Part shown: positions 23,301 through 34,294 of the stretch, one piece after another
How the letters are laid out: each line of letters opens with the position of its first letter
Position numbering within the stretch: position 1 is the stretch's first letter
Source: Gnetum montanum
Taxonomy: Eukaryota; Streptophyta; Gnetopsida; Gnetales; Gnetaceae
NCBI GenBank assembly: GCA_015680685.1
Contig: MNCI01029592.1
Coordinates: 27,606 to 91,605 of the forward strand
Direction of reading: 5' to 3'
DNA length: 64,000 nucleotides
Program-made: the position numbers and the translations under genes
The notes under the pieces: model-generated
Told to the model about the DNA's origin: nothing
The model's database searches: none
The model's input: only the letters and a program-made list of their open reading frames with translations

Positions 23301-26300
23301 TCACTATGCACAAGAAGAAGATGATAATGGTGATCATTCTTTCTTGATGGTCACTGTAATTAGTGAAGCATCAAATTACCATACATGGTTACTTGAAACC
23401 AGGTGTACCAATCATATGTGATACAAAAAGGAGTTATTTGCTGCTCTTGATGAGTCCTTTCACACCAAAGTCAAATTTGCTAATGATAGCACTATACCAG
23501 TGATGGGAAAAGGACAAATCCTTATCAACTTGAAGAATGGAGATCATAAATATATTTCTGATGTCTTCTATGTGCCAGGTATGAAGAGTAATTTGCTTAG
23601 TCTAGGTTAGCTGGTAGAAAAGGGGTATGTCATGAACCTTTGTGGCAATCAACTCTCCATTTTTGACAACAAAGGTACACTCATTCCCAAGGCCCCTTTG
23701 ACAAAGAATCATATGTTGGAAGTTGATATTTCTAGTGGTGTTTATAATTTTCTTAATGCCATTATAAATGATGAGCCTTGGTTGTGGCACATTCGCTTTG
23801 GACATTTAAACTTTCGGAGTTTAAAATTGCTTGCTAAGAAAATATGGTGAAAGGTTTTCCTAGTATTCACCATCCAGAACAATTGTGTGAAGCTTGCATT
23901 CTTGGAAAGCATCATAGAATGCTATTTGTAGCAGAACAACAATGTGCAACACAACCATTGGAGCTCATTCATTTCAATGTATGTGGCCCAATGAACACCT
24001 TGTTAAATGGAAATAATAGGTATTTCCTAACTTTTATTGATGATTTTACTCAAAAAATTTGGGTTTATCTTTTGCAAAGGAAGTTTGAAGTTTTTGATTG
24101 TCTTAAGAAGTTCAAGGTGCATGTTGAAAGGCAAAGTGGTTATCTTATTAAAGTTATACAAACTGATGGTGGAGGTGAATACACTTCCAATGAATTTAAT
24201 AAATATTGTGAAGAATAGGAAATAAAGCATCAGGTCACTTTTCCCTACACCCCACAACACAACGGAGTAGTCGAAAGGAAGAATGGAACTATAATGGACA
24301 TGGTGAGGAGCATGCTAAAGGCAAAAGGAATGCCTAATTTCATTTTGGGGTGAAGTTATCTCATGTTTTGTTTGCTTGTTAAACAGGTCTTCAACAAGGA
24401 GTGTGCAAAATATCACCTTTGTAGAAGCATGGAGTGGTTTCAAGCCAAATGTGAAACATCTTAGAGTGTTTGGTGCTATTGCTTATGCTCATGCTCTAGC
24501 AGAGACGAGAACAAAGCTAGATGATCAAGTAGAGAAGACTATCTTTGTTGGCTACAAGCACAGGGGATATAAGTTATTCAATCCTGTAACAAAGAAGGTG
24601 ATTATCAGTCGAGATGTGAGCTTTGCCAAAGAAGAGGCTTGGAAATGGGATGTTGATTCACACAAAGAATCCCAAAAGCAACAAATCTATATCCTTGAAG
24701 AGGAAGTTGTAGATCCTACCACAAATGAAGCTACATCAAACTCTGCTTAAGAGAGTTCCACTCCACAAGCTCTAGTAGAATCTGGAAGGCCAAGGCGGTA
24801 GCACCAACAATTACTACGCTTGCAAGACTATGAGATAACTCTTGATGATGGTGGAGAATTGGTACACTTTTTCTTCTTTGCAAATAGTGAACCTATGACA
24901 TTCTAGGAGGCAATTCAAGATCCTAAATGGGTGAATGCCATGAATGAGGAGATTAAGAAAATTGAAAGAAACAATATGTAGGAACTCACTAACATCCCAC
25001 GCGGTCACAAAGCAATTGATGTAAAGTGGATTTTCAAGACAAAGGCAAAGTCAAATGGTGAGATGGAGAGACACAAAGCAAGATTGATGGCAAAGGGATT
25101 TGAGCAAAGGCCTAGCTATGACTACCAAGAGGTTTTCTCTTCTGTTGCTCGAATTGAAACAATTAGAATTCTTATTGCATTAATTGCCTAGAAGAAATGG
25201 AAAATCCATTAGATGGATGTGAAGTCAACCTTTCTAAATGGCCTACTTAAAGAGGACATTTTTGTCAAGCAACCACCTAGATTCATGAAGTAGGGAAGTG
25301 AAGATAAGGTGTACAGATTGAAGAAAGCATTATATAGTCTCAAACAAGTGCCACAAGCATGGAACAGGCACATTGACTCTTTCTTCCATAAGGTTGGTTT
25401 CCAGAAGTGCCCATTTGAACATGCTTTATATGTGAAGACTAATGATTCTGGTGATATATTATTGTTGTGTCTTTATGTTGATGATCTAATATTCACAGGA
25501 AATAATCTCAGAATGATTAAAGATTTGAAGAAGTCCATGATGCATGAGTTTGAAATGATAGATCTTGGCCTTATGTCATATTTCCTTGGCATTGAAGTAG
25601 TTCAGAGAGAAGATGGGATTTTTATCTATCAAAAGAGGTATGCTACTAAACTCTTGAAGAAATTTCATATGCAAGATTGTAATCCTATGAGAACTTCCAT
25701 GGAGGTTGGCACAAAATTGTCAAAGAATGGAGAAGGGGCACTTGTTAATTCAACTTATTTCAAGGAAATTGTTGGAAGTTTGAGATACCTCACATGCACA
25801 AGACCAAACATCTCTTATGGTGTTGGTTTGATTAGCAAGTTTTTAAAATCTCCTCATCAACCTCATATGCAGGTGACCAAAAGAATCTTGCAATACCTAA
25901 AGGACAACTATGATCATGGTTTATTCTATTCCTCATTTAATAATTGTGCTCTTATAGGGTATTCCGATAATGATTGGGGTGGAGATTTAGATGACCAGAA
26001 AAGCACTTTTGGTTATTTTTTTTAATTTTGGTGTTACAACTTGTTCATGGTCATCAAAAAAGTAATCCATAGTTGCACTTTCAACTTGTGAGGCAGAATA
26101 TGTTACTGTAGCTTCAAGTGCATGTTAAGCAATATGGTTAGGCAATGTGATGAGCCAAATCCATGCTCTAGTCAAGAGGCCAATGAAGATATTTTTTGAT
26201 AATATTTCTACAATTAACTTGGCAAAGAATCCTATCACACATGGAAGAAGTAAACACATTGACATACACTATCATTTTCTAAGAGATCAATTTGGAAAGA

Positions 26301-26425
26301 AAGCAATTGAATTGGTGTATTGCAAGTCTGAAGACCAAGTGGTGGACATTCTCACCAAACCGTTGAAGTATGATACCTTTGCCAAATTAAAGTGTATGCT
26401 TGGAATGATGGGTTTTCCAAATTAG
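23300..26425 (+). pseudogene. Copia pol: protease, integrase, RT, RNase H
   Basis: The protease region at about 23380 has WLLETRCTNHM where active enzymes carry Asp-Ser/Thr-Gly, so the catalytic Asp is replaced. The integrase region has the HHCC finger (HIRFGH, then CEAC) at 23785-23910. The first catalytic Asp position reads HFNVCGP, Asp to Asn. The second Asp (TDGGGEY, about 24165) and the Glu (VVERKNG, about 24270) remain. RT at 25000-25700 includes LKKALYSLKQVPQAW and YVDDLIFTG. RNase H at 25900-26425 ends near SKHIDIHYHFLRDQ. Stops interrupt it at, among others, about 23422, 23608, 24217, 24352, 24747, 24978 and 25291. The element cannot be autonomous now. Confidence 0.9.
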
Positions 26426-26438
26426 GATTAAGGGGGGA

Positions 26439-26772
26439 TGTTAGTTATTAATCTTGCTTCTGTTACAAGAATTGGTTTAAGTTATGGTCAAGTCTGTTAG
26501 TAATTCTAACCTCTAGGTTTAGTTAGAAAAGAATGAGAGTTAATCTTGTTTTTGTTACAAGAATTAGTTTAAGTTGAATGGGTTATCATGATGTAATTCT
26601 AACCTCCAGTTTCAATTAAAAAAAGAATAGGAGTTTTGGTGGACTTAGCCTATTATAAATAGGCCATTTGATAGTAGCTTTGATGTACCACACTGGAATA
26701 AACTATTTCTATTTCTCCTCATATCTGCTCTATTCTTGCACCTATTATTTTGTTCTGTGTTAATTCTTATTA
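26439..26772 (+). repeat. Copia 3' LTR
   Basis: 334 bp, TGTTAG start and a CTTATTA end where the 5' LTR has CTTATCA. The preceding AAGGGGGGA is the polypurine tract. It differs from the 5' LTR by scattered substitutions, so the insertion is old. Confidence 0.92.
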
Positions 26773-26777
26773 ATTTT

Positions 26778-27806
26778 TGTTACTCTTGATGAAACTTCGT
26801 AACTAATCCAAGTTGAATTTTGTTCTAGAAACCCAAAATCAAAAATTCTACTCCATGTTAATTCTATGTTTATGAGATAATTCTAAATTCATACAAACAA
26901 TCTAAATGACATTTGGATTTTTGTGCATATATGAGAAAACTAAAAACATTTATGTAGTAACTAGTTAGCAAGATAAAATAAGGTTTTGCGCAAGAACTTG
27001 GGAAAAGGTTATTTGTGTTTTCATTAGGCCATGAATGACCTATGGGACTTGTATGATGGCATACATGACATCATGGATGGATCTGAATCCACTCATGGCT
27101 ATGGTCATGGCTCCACAACATACCCATGAGGTGATGCATGGCTTAACATAACAAGGATGGTAAAGAAAAAGAAACAAAATCCTATTTTGATGAATGGACC
27201 CTGTAATAACTTTGTTTACTTTTCTGCCTGCTGTGCTTTTTCCCTATGGTTCACTACTACTACTGGGCTTTGCTATCAATGTTGTGTTGCGCTGTTACCC
27301 CTATGCTTTGTAGTTCCCGTTGTGCTCCTTCATTGCCATTACCACTACACTTTGTCATTGCTGCTCCATTACTCTTTGCTTGGTTGTGTTGTCTTCCATT
27401 ATTCTTGGCATTGGTTCACTTTGCTCCACTTTGTCCATCCTTGATAGTAATATGTCTGATAAGGAATCATGCATCGTTTACTTTGCTCCTTTTTTTTTTT
27501 TGGAAATTTGCATTCGTTTGCTTGTTTGGGTTTAAGGGTTTAGTGTTAAGGGTCTAGGGTCAATTTCAGTGCTAGGCTATGCATCTCACACAATTTGTTT
27601 TTTGAAAATCATATGAGTATGTGACAGAATGCATCTTGCATATAATTTTTTCTTGTTATGCGAGTCTATGCAATTTGCACCTCAAGTTTGAAACATGCGA
27701 TTTAGTGCAACTCACATGAATCCATAGTTTCATTTTTAATTTTATGAAGAATTGTGACCACATTATGATGCATAGTTTCATAGTACTATTTTAAAAATGT
27801 TTTGGT
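26778..27806. other. Spacer, no gene recognised
   Basis: About 1 kb of AT-rich DNA. The open stretches around 27157-27557 are Cys/Leu/His-rich products of CTTTGT/GCTGTT-like low-complexity sequence and overlap in all three plus frames, so I do not call them. From about 27590 the text becomes a mixture of TGCGATTTGCA- and CACATG-like words that also appears at 28560-28860 and 43990-44290. Confidence 0.45.
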
Positions 27807-28557
27807 TTCACGCATGATCTGGTCGAACTCTGCAGACGGACTGGTTGTGGTATCTAGACAGTTATCCTTAGATTGTAGTTCACTGTCTTCCCACTTGGAC
27901 TAGTATTAGCTTGTCATGTATGGTTTAGTCCAGAGTGAGGTGTATGATGTGTTTCTATGCTAATGCTACTCTTGAAGACAATGGAAGGTAATATTAACTA
28001 AGCTAAGAGAGAAAGGATGAGAGAGAATCTAAGCTAGCCTAAATGCAATGAACATCCATTCCTCAATCATCCATACACATCTTGGACTTCGTGCACGACT
28101 ACTACTAGGATTAGCAAGCGCAGATCCTAGGTACACTACTGGGTTACCAAGTAGCCACACTTAAATGCTCATAATCAAGTCGTACTCATTCCACGTTTAA
28201 CAGGGGTTTAGGGTGAGAAGAGATTAACTAAGAAAGTAGTAAATAAAAATTAATTAAATAATTAAGCTAAGTGAATGCTGCAATGATGAAGTAATCTCAA
28301 TCTTTATTTCCGGTCATGTGTGTGTCCAAGTACATCACACTTGAATAAGGATGCCGTACAATTACAATTACCACATTGCAGGCATACACTGGGGGGAAAA
28401 GGGTTGAGAGAAAAAATAAGAACTAAAATCAAAACTTAACTCTAAACTAGGAATTGACAAAAAGCTACCTATCGGGACTATCTACCTCTTATTTATAGAT
28501 GAGGAGGCAGGCCGCGATATCGCGTGCAATTGCGGTTAACTAAATGGCGACTCATCA
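27807..28557 (-). repeat. Truncated family-G LTR
   Basis: Minus-strand LTR of the family described at 11667-20122, starting at 28557 (TGATGAGTCGCC) and running to 27807, where about 130 bases of its PBS-side end are missing. One intact GATATC (28516-28521) inside CGCGATATCGCG precedes a TATA-like box at about 28490-28498. No PBS or internal region is attached, so it is a broken solo LTR or a deletion remnant. Confidence 0.8.
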
Positions 28558-28924
28558 AATTGCGATAGACTTGCGCCTTACATTGTTTGTTGAATCTATT
28601 TGTATTTGAAAACTACAACTATAATGTAACATGTAGTTTCATAGCATTGTTATTTTATCTTTTTATTTTCGTTTGCAAGAGACATGTGCCTCACACTGTT
28701 TGTTGAAATATATTCAGTATGGTATGATGCAATGTGCAGTTGTGTGGCACAATTTTTTATTTATTTTCAATTACAGATTGCAAGAGAATTGTGCCTCTCA
28801 ATCTGCTAGTAGTATGTCTACAAGTGAACTGGTACTTGTAGTCTTGTAGCACTATTTTTAATGTGTGGTAATAATGTTAATTTTACTGAAGCATAGCTAC
28901 AGTTGGCTAATTGTTGTCAACGTT
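28558..28924. other. Spacer upstream of the Ulp1-type gene
   Basis: AT-rich, with repeated words such as TGTTTGTTGAA and GTAGTTTCATAGCA that also occur at about 27715-27785, on the other side of the truncated LTR. No coding seen. The promoter of the following gene is probably here but I cannot place it. Confidence 0.4.
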
Positions 28925-30177
28925 ATGTCCAATCATGAGTGGCAAAAGTTAAAGGCAATAGCCAAAGAGATCTTCCGTATGAGTAGTTATATTTTTTGAA
29001 TTTTAGTTATTTCAAAAATATATTAATATAGTTGTTCATCAATTTTGTTTGTGTTATGTTATTCTAAATGCTATTTAATTTCCAAAATTGTAGCTATTGC
29101 CTTAGTTTATGAATGCAATGTTGAAACTATTTTGTGGTTGCTAGAAATGTTTGTCCTTTCTAAGAAGTTAAGGAGAATTGGAATATATAAATGGATGACA
29201 ATGGAAGGCTTCTATGATAAAAATCTTGTTTACAATTTTTATGAATGATTGACTAATGGTGTCTGAGATGGGATAAATACTTTGCAAGCCACTATCCATG
29301 GTCAGAATTTTACCTTCAACGTAGATGATATTGCAAATATGATACAAGTTTCATGTAGCAATGAGCTAGCTATTAAGGAATGAAGGTGGAAGAAAAGTAA
29401 AATTCACTTGATTTACTATGCCCAACAATTTGATAAGAGAGATAGCAATCCAAATTACTATTCAAAGTTACTATTGCTCTCCAAATTTATGCAGTGGGCA
29501 TTATTTTTAGTAAAAGCAATCAAAGCTAAGATTTTTAATAATGCAATTTTACTTATGTGGGCATTGGATAATAATGGAGGTGTTCCTTTTGATATCCCAG
29601 TGACTATGCTATCTAAGATGAGGAGGCATGGAAGGACATGACAATTTCATGATGTCAGAGACTCTCTTGGCTTTCCAATTATAGTGAGAAAATTGTTATA
29701 GAACCATAACAAATAGTTTATCCCTACACAATGTCATGATATAGAGAAGTTATATCATAAAAGCATTTTTAGGAATGCATTGTTGTTTGAGAGGCTCAAA
29801 TTCTTATCTAATGTCAAAGAAGATGATAAACCTTCTAAGGAAGATGTATGTTGTCATGACAAATGTTCTTTGAAAGAAGTTGAAGACAAGTTAGATAATG
29901 TGATTAAGACATTATGTCAATATTTTGAAAGCAATGCAACACTCAGGAATACTATGGAGGAGCTAAGATCTAACAAGTCTCAGTTGTTGGAAGAGATCAA
30001 TGCACTAACGAAAAAAATAGAGAACATTGTAGCTAACAAAAACACTTGCATGTAAAAGCTTGTTATTTGGAATTAGAAAATGGATGATGAAGTTGTAGTA
30101 CTAAATACTAAAATATGTGTGGTAAGGAATGCATTGGTGGCCAAAAACATTCACCTTGATAGAAGCAACATCATAGA
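28925..30177 (+). pseudogene. Transposon-type protein, N-terminal domain and coiled coil
   Basis: The start MSNHEWQKLKAIAKEIFRM at 28925 is followed by a probable intron (GTATGA near 28977, acceptor TTGTAG ending about 29092). A domain with NLVYNFYE, then GQNFTFNVDDIANMIQVSC, FMQWALFLVKAIKAKIFNN and GFPIIVRKLL extends to about 29700. This order resembles the Pfam 'putative plant transposon protein' domain, often found with Ulp1 domains in plant transposons. Residues around 29850-30055 (TMEELRSNKSQLLEEINALT) look like coiled coil. Stops are at about 29246, 29270, 29381 and 29639. The gene continues into the protease domain downstream. A stray host gene is less likely given the domain pairing. 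Confidence 0.6.
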
Positions 30178-30512
30178 AGATCCTAATAATGGTATGATGT
30201 TGTACATTTTCTCTATTTCTTTAAATATATATCATTTGTGGAAGCTTCTCTTTTAATATCCTTAATGTCAATGTGAGTAACAGATTTGAGTGATGTGGGT
30301 ACACCCAAAGCAGCCAAGAGATTATTTATTTTGGCTAAGTACAACAAAGAACAAATAATCCATGAGATAAGGAATTTCTAGAAAAAATAGGTAACTAAAC
30401 TATAATTGTTATGTTTAGTGCTATCAGGGTGAATGTTTTTGTAAAATTTTATTGTTATTATCTTATTATATCCATGAAACTATAATTGTAAAATGTAGTT
30501 TGAGTTTACTAT

Positions 30513-31282
30513 CTAATTTTTCCACCTTGTAGTTGATGCCAATGTTGATTTCAAAACACTAATTGATGATTGTGCAATAATTGATAGAGTGATGCACTTT
30601 TCTGTTTCTAATCTGCTTGACAATAAAGAGCTTGAGGGGACATCATTTGCCTCAAATGTTGCCACAAGAATTTCTTTTAAGAATTTATATAATAAAGAGT
30701 AGAAAGAATGGCTAGACGATGACATCATAGATGTCTACATCATGCACTTGAAGGAACTCTAGAAGTCTCTTTATGGTTCTCATGAATTTTAGAATACAAA
30801 ATATCTCATCTTCAACACTATGTTTCAATGTTTTGCAAAGTCCTTCAAGAGTAAGATGTAGGTGTCTCAAAAGAACCAATCAAGACATATAACAAAGAAA
30901 AGTAGCAAAAAACATATTGTAAATGTTGAAAGTGGTACATATGTTGAAGAAGAAGTTAATGATTATGTTGTAGAAATAGATATTGTTAAAGAGATTAAAG
31001 ATAAAATGTGTTGGGATGAGTTTTTGAAATTTGGACACACATTCTTCTATCTTCCTTTGAACACTAGTGGACATTAGGTTCTTGTTGTTGTTGACATATT
31101 GGCATTTAATGTTTTGGTGTATGATTTAATGACCTCATCACAACATCTTGTAGTAGTTAGGAAATTGATGTTGAATTTTATTGACTGTTTATTAGATGGT
31201 AAGTCTTTTTGCTTTGATGGTGTCATTGAAATCAAGGGAAAGAGAAAAAAACGTAGCTTCAAAATGGAATGTTATTACTATT
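30513..31282 (+). pseudogene. C48 (Ulp1-like) cysteine protease domain, left part
   Basis: Ulp1-type proteases remove SUMO-like modifiers, and many plant DNA transposons carry them. WLDDDIIDVYIMHL at about 30710-30750 matches the family's conserved opening WL-D--I--Y. LPLNTSGH, a stop codon in place of the expected Trp, then VLVVVDI and VYDL at about 31050-31125 match the segment with catalytic His and Asp. Other stops lie at about 30701, 30761 and 30791. The reading ends at 31282, where a family-G LTR element is inserted. The Gln and Cys part of the active site lies on the other side, at 40178-40347. Confidence 0.75.
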
Positions 31283-32125
31283 TAATGAATCATGATTTGC
31301 CAGGTTATGATATCAGATCTGCAATATTGGGTACGTGATATCGTAGCCTGGATAACGATATCGGATACATGATATCGTGATTCCTATGTAAGCCTATAAA
31401 TACACATTTGGGTGCACAGGAAGAGGAGAAGTAAGTGTAGAAGTAGAATCTTTTTGTTCATTTTTAGGTCATTTCAATTCTTTCCCCAGTGCATGCTTGC
31501 AGTGTAATGATTGTAATTGTACATAACCTTTATTTGAGTGTGACGTAGTTGGACATGCACATGATCAACAATACTCCATCATTGCAGCATTTACTTAGTT
31601 TTAATTGCTTAATTATTATTGTTATTTATTATTTTCTTAATTAATGTTTCTTTATCACCATTTATTATCTCTATTATTAAATGTGGAATGAGTACAACTT
31701 AATCATGAGCATTTAAGTGTAACTACTTGGTATCCCAGTAGCGTATCTAGGAGTGCTTAAGTAACATGTGCTTGGCAATCCCAGAAGTAGTACACGAGGT
31801 CCAAGATGTGTATGGATGATTAAGGATGGATGCTCATCACACTTAAGATAGCTTAGATTTTGCTTCTCATTCCCTATTAGCTTAAAACAAGGTTATTTTC
31901 CATTGTCTCTATGAGTAGCACCAGTTTAGGACCACATCATACACCTCACTCCGGACTAAATGATATGTGACAAAGCAAATAATAATCTAGGTGGGAAGAC
32001 AACGAACTATGATTAATGTGTAACTATTTAGATACCACAACTAGCCCATCTACGGAGTTCAATTAGATTGTGCATGAATGCTTGTATTCGTATGGTTGAG
32101 TGTAGGGATACCGAGCCACTCATCA
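31283..32125 (+). repeat. Family-G element copy 2, 5' LTR
   Basis: 843 bp. It starts TAATGAATCATGATT (TG worn to TA) and ends CACTCATCA. Four GATATC palindromes lie at 31309-31314, 31337-31342, 31358-31363 and 31371-31376, with a CAATATTG relic at 31322-31329. The TATA box CTATAAATA is at 31394-31402. It pairs with 39248-40177. Confidence 0.9.
31300..31402 (+). promoter_or_regulatory. GATATC palindrome array plus TATA box in LTR U3
   Basis: This is the best preserved example of the array: four GATATC sites within about 70 bases, spaced 28, 21 and 13 bases start to start, ending 18 bases before CTATAAATA. The location just upstream of TATA suggests binding sites for a transcription factor acting on the LTR promoter. 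The factor is not known to me. Confidence 0.6.
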
Positions 32126-32143
32126 TTGGCACTATTGTCAGGG
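32126..32143 (+). other. Family-G copy 2 primer binding site, decayed
   Basis: TTGGCACTATTGTCAGGG. Against the intact TTGGCGCCGTTGCTAGGG of copy 1, most differences are C to T or G to A, the expected result of deamination of methylated cytosines. Confidence 0.7.
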
Positions 32144-32259
32144 ACAGTGCTAGTTATTTAGATTAATTATATCATACAAGATCACTGTAACAAAGTATTC
32201 ATGATATATCTCTTAGAAAAGAACTTAATTTCAATTTAGTCACACACAAATTCACAACA

Positions 32260-34294
32260 ATGTCTCTCTCACAAGACTATGATAATGCAACAACTAGTAA
32301 GGTAATTCATTGGAGAACCAACAAATTATACAATGATGAAGATGAAGTTTGGAGTACTCAAGATGATGCAGGGATCTCCTATGTACATAAATGAAGAAAA
32401 AATCATCCTAACTCACAAATCCACAACCTACCTAGTGACGATGAACCCTTTCTAGCCACTAAGAGCCTAATGCATATACAAGAGGCTGTTCAAATATCTT
32501 GCAGGCATCGTAAGGAAAGTCGTCTACCCACGCTTGATTTAAACAACTTTTCCAAAATTTTAGGAGGCTATGATTTAGATCCGCAACATCATTTACAAGC
32601 CCTCCATGATGCCTGTGTATGGAAAAATATTGGTAATGGATGGCAAAAGCTTAAGCTCTTTCCTATGACACTCGTTGGCCAAGCAAAAGTATGGTATAGG
32701 TCCTTACAATTAAAATCAATTCGATGTTGGCCGACAATGGTAGAACTCTTCAATGAAAGATATCAAACCTATGTAAGAGTGTCAGCCTTGAGGAAACAAA
32801 TCCAAAGATGGAAACATGCACAACATGAACCCTTGGACATAGCCTTAGAAAGATATTATGCATTGTTAAACAATTGCCTAGGCCATGGATTCTTTGAGGA
32901 AAGGCTAATGCATCACATCATGGATGGGCTCCGTAATGAAACAAGGGAGACCCTAGGGATGTATGCCCGAGGTCAACTATATGAGCTACAAACCCATGAA
33001 TTCCAAGAGCTTATTAAGTGAGTAGCAAAAGAAGAAGAAGAAATGGATAAATGGGAGAATGTTGAAAGCTCTCAATAGGACCAAGATCTCAAATTAGCAA
33101 AGGTCCATGATTATGAAGAGGAGAAATCAACTCACCTCAAGGAGGTGGAATCATCTTTGCCAATACTACAATCACTAGATGAAATTGAGGTAAGGATCAA
33201 TAAGATGATGGAATGGATACATGAAAAATGTGGAGAATATGCCAACACTATTAGAGGTAGAACCATGACGAACCAAGAAGTAGGGCAGAACACCCTTAGA
33301 CAATCAGAAAGAAGGGTTGAAGAAAATAATAATTCAACTACTAATCATATGTATCAATGTAACCTTGGCCTATACGATCACCCCAAAGGTCAATGCTTGA
33401 TCTTGTCACATTTACATGAGCATTGGGAAGGAATGTTACATCTAAAGTTCATATAGAAATACCGTGTTCAGTCACAGTGGCCAAAATTCCAGTCGTGGGG
33501 GAGGCCACCCTTAAACTGGTCATACCATTCATACCATCCAAACCCAAGTGCTTATCAATCTCAGCATCCTGTTTCCTTGACCGGATCAACATCCTCTATC
33601 TCATCACATTGTTATCATTCTCCTAAGTACTATAAACCCATGTCCTCTCCCACAAGATCACCACCTCATGTTCCTTGCACTTATCCTCTCCCTCAATATT
33701 CTCATCCTTCACCTCTTTCTACATCGCCACCAATAGTACCAGTAGGTTTTGCACCATAGCACCAACCCACAAACATTACTTGTGTTGCTATAGTCAATAG
33801 TAGTGGAGGTCCCCCACAATGTCAAAAGCGTCATTTCTTTAGGCATGACCAAAGAAAGAGATAGCACGGTTATGAAACCACTACATTCCCTAACCCAGCG
33901 CAAGTTCCACACTATGATGCATCTATCTCCTCAAACCCAATGCCTCCTGTTATCTTATTAGGGCTGTCAATCAATACTCCAACTATCATGTGACCCAATG
34001 AATACAACCATATAGGGAGACATATTGATTGTTGCATACCATCTTACGGTCAAGGGTGCTATAGTGGGTCAACTCCTTATCAATTAACCACATCTTCTAA
34101 CTTGCCCCACTATGTCAACTTTAATATAGTGTGTGCACCCCAATTTGGATACATTCCAAGCCCCACATCAAAAGACACCTAGTGGTTTGGATATGACTAG
34201 GTCCCAATATTTCCAACATGCATAGATCCAAACCTTCCATTTATTAATTCTCACCATGACCAAAAGTTTAGTCATGGGGGATATTCTCCATTTT
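32260..34294 (+). pseudogene. Family-G gag, copy 2
   Basis: About 678 codons from ATG 32260-32262 (MSLSQDYDNA) to TAA near 34294 (YSPF). The longest open part, 32470-33021, is a clear retrotransposon gag domain: LPTLDLNNFSKILGGYDLDP, AKVWYRSLQLKSI, then LDIALERYYALLNNC and ARGQLYELQTHEFQ. A coiled segment (SLDEIEVRINKMMEWIHEKC) follows at about 33170, then a knuckle reading CNLGLYDHPKGQC with one of the cysteines seen in copy 1 replaced. The C-terminal third is rich in Pro, Ser, His and Tyr. Stops: TGA at 32392-32394, TGA at 33019-33021 and others beyond 33450, with frameshifts. Confidence 0.82.

Larger units (their letters stand above)
22014..26777 (+). mobile_element. Ty1/copia retrotransposon, complete but decayed
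   Basis: 5' LTR 22019-22350, a PBS-like TGGTATTGAAGC one base inside, gag and pol reading from 22372 to 26425, purine tract AAGGGGGGA, 3' LTR 26439-26772. ATTTT at 22014-22018 is repeated at 26773-26777, a perfect 5-bp target site duplication. Domain order is gag, CCHC knuckle, protease, integrase, RT, RNase H, that is, copia order with integrase before RT. The frame is broken by more than ten stops and several frameshifts. Confidence 0.95.

Noticed and set aside
27157-27557. Three overlapping plus-strand frames of up to 103 codons
   Set aside because: Cys/Leu/His-rich in every frame because the DNA is CTTTGT- and GCTGTT-like low complexity. No conserved motif.
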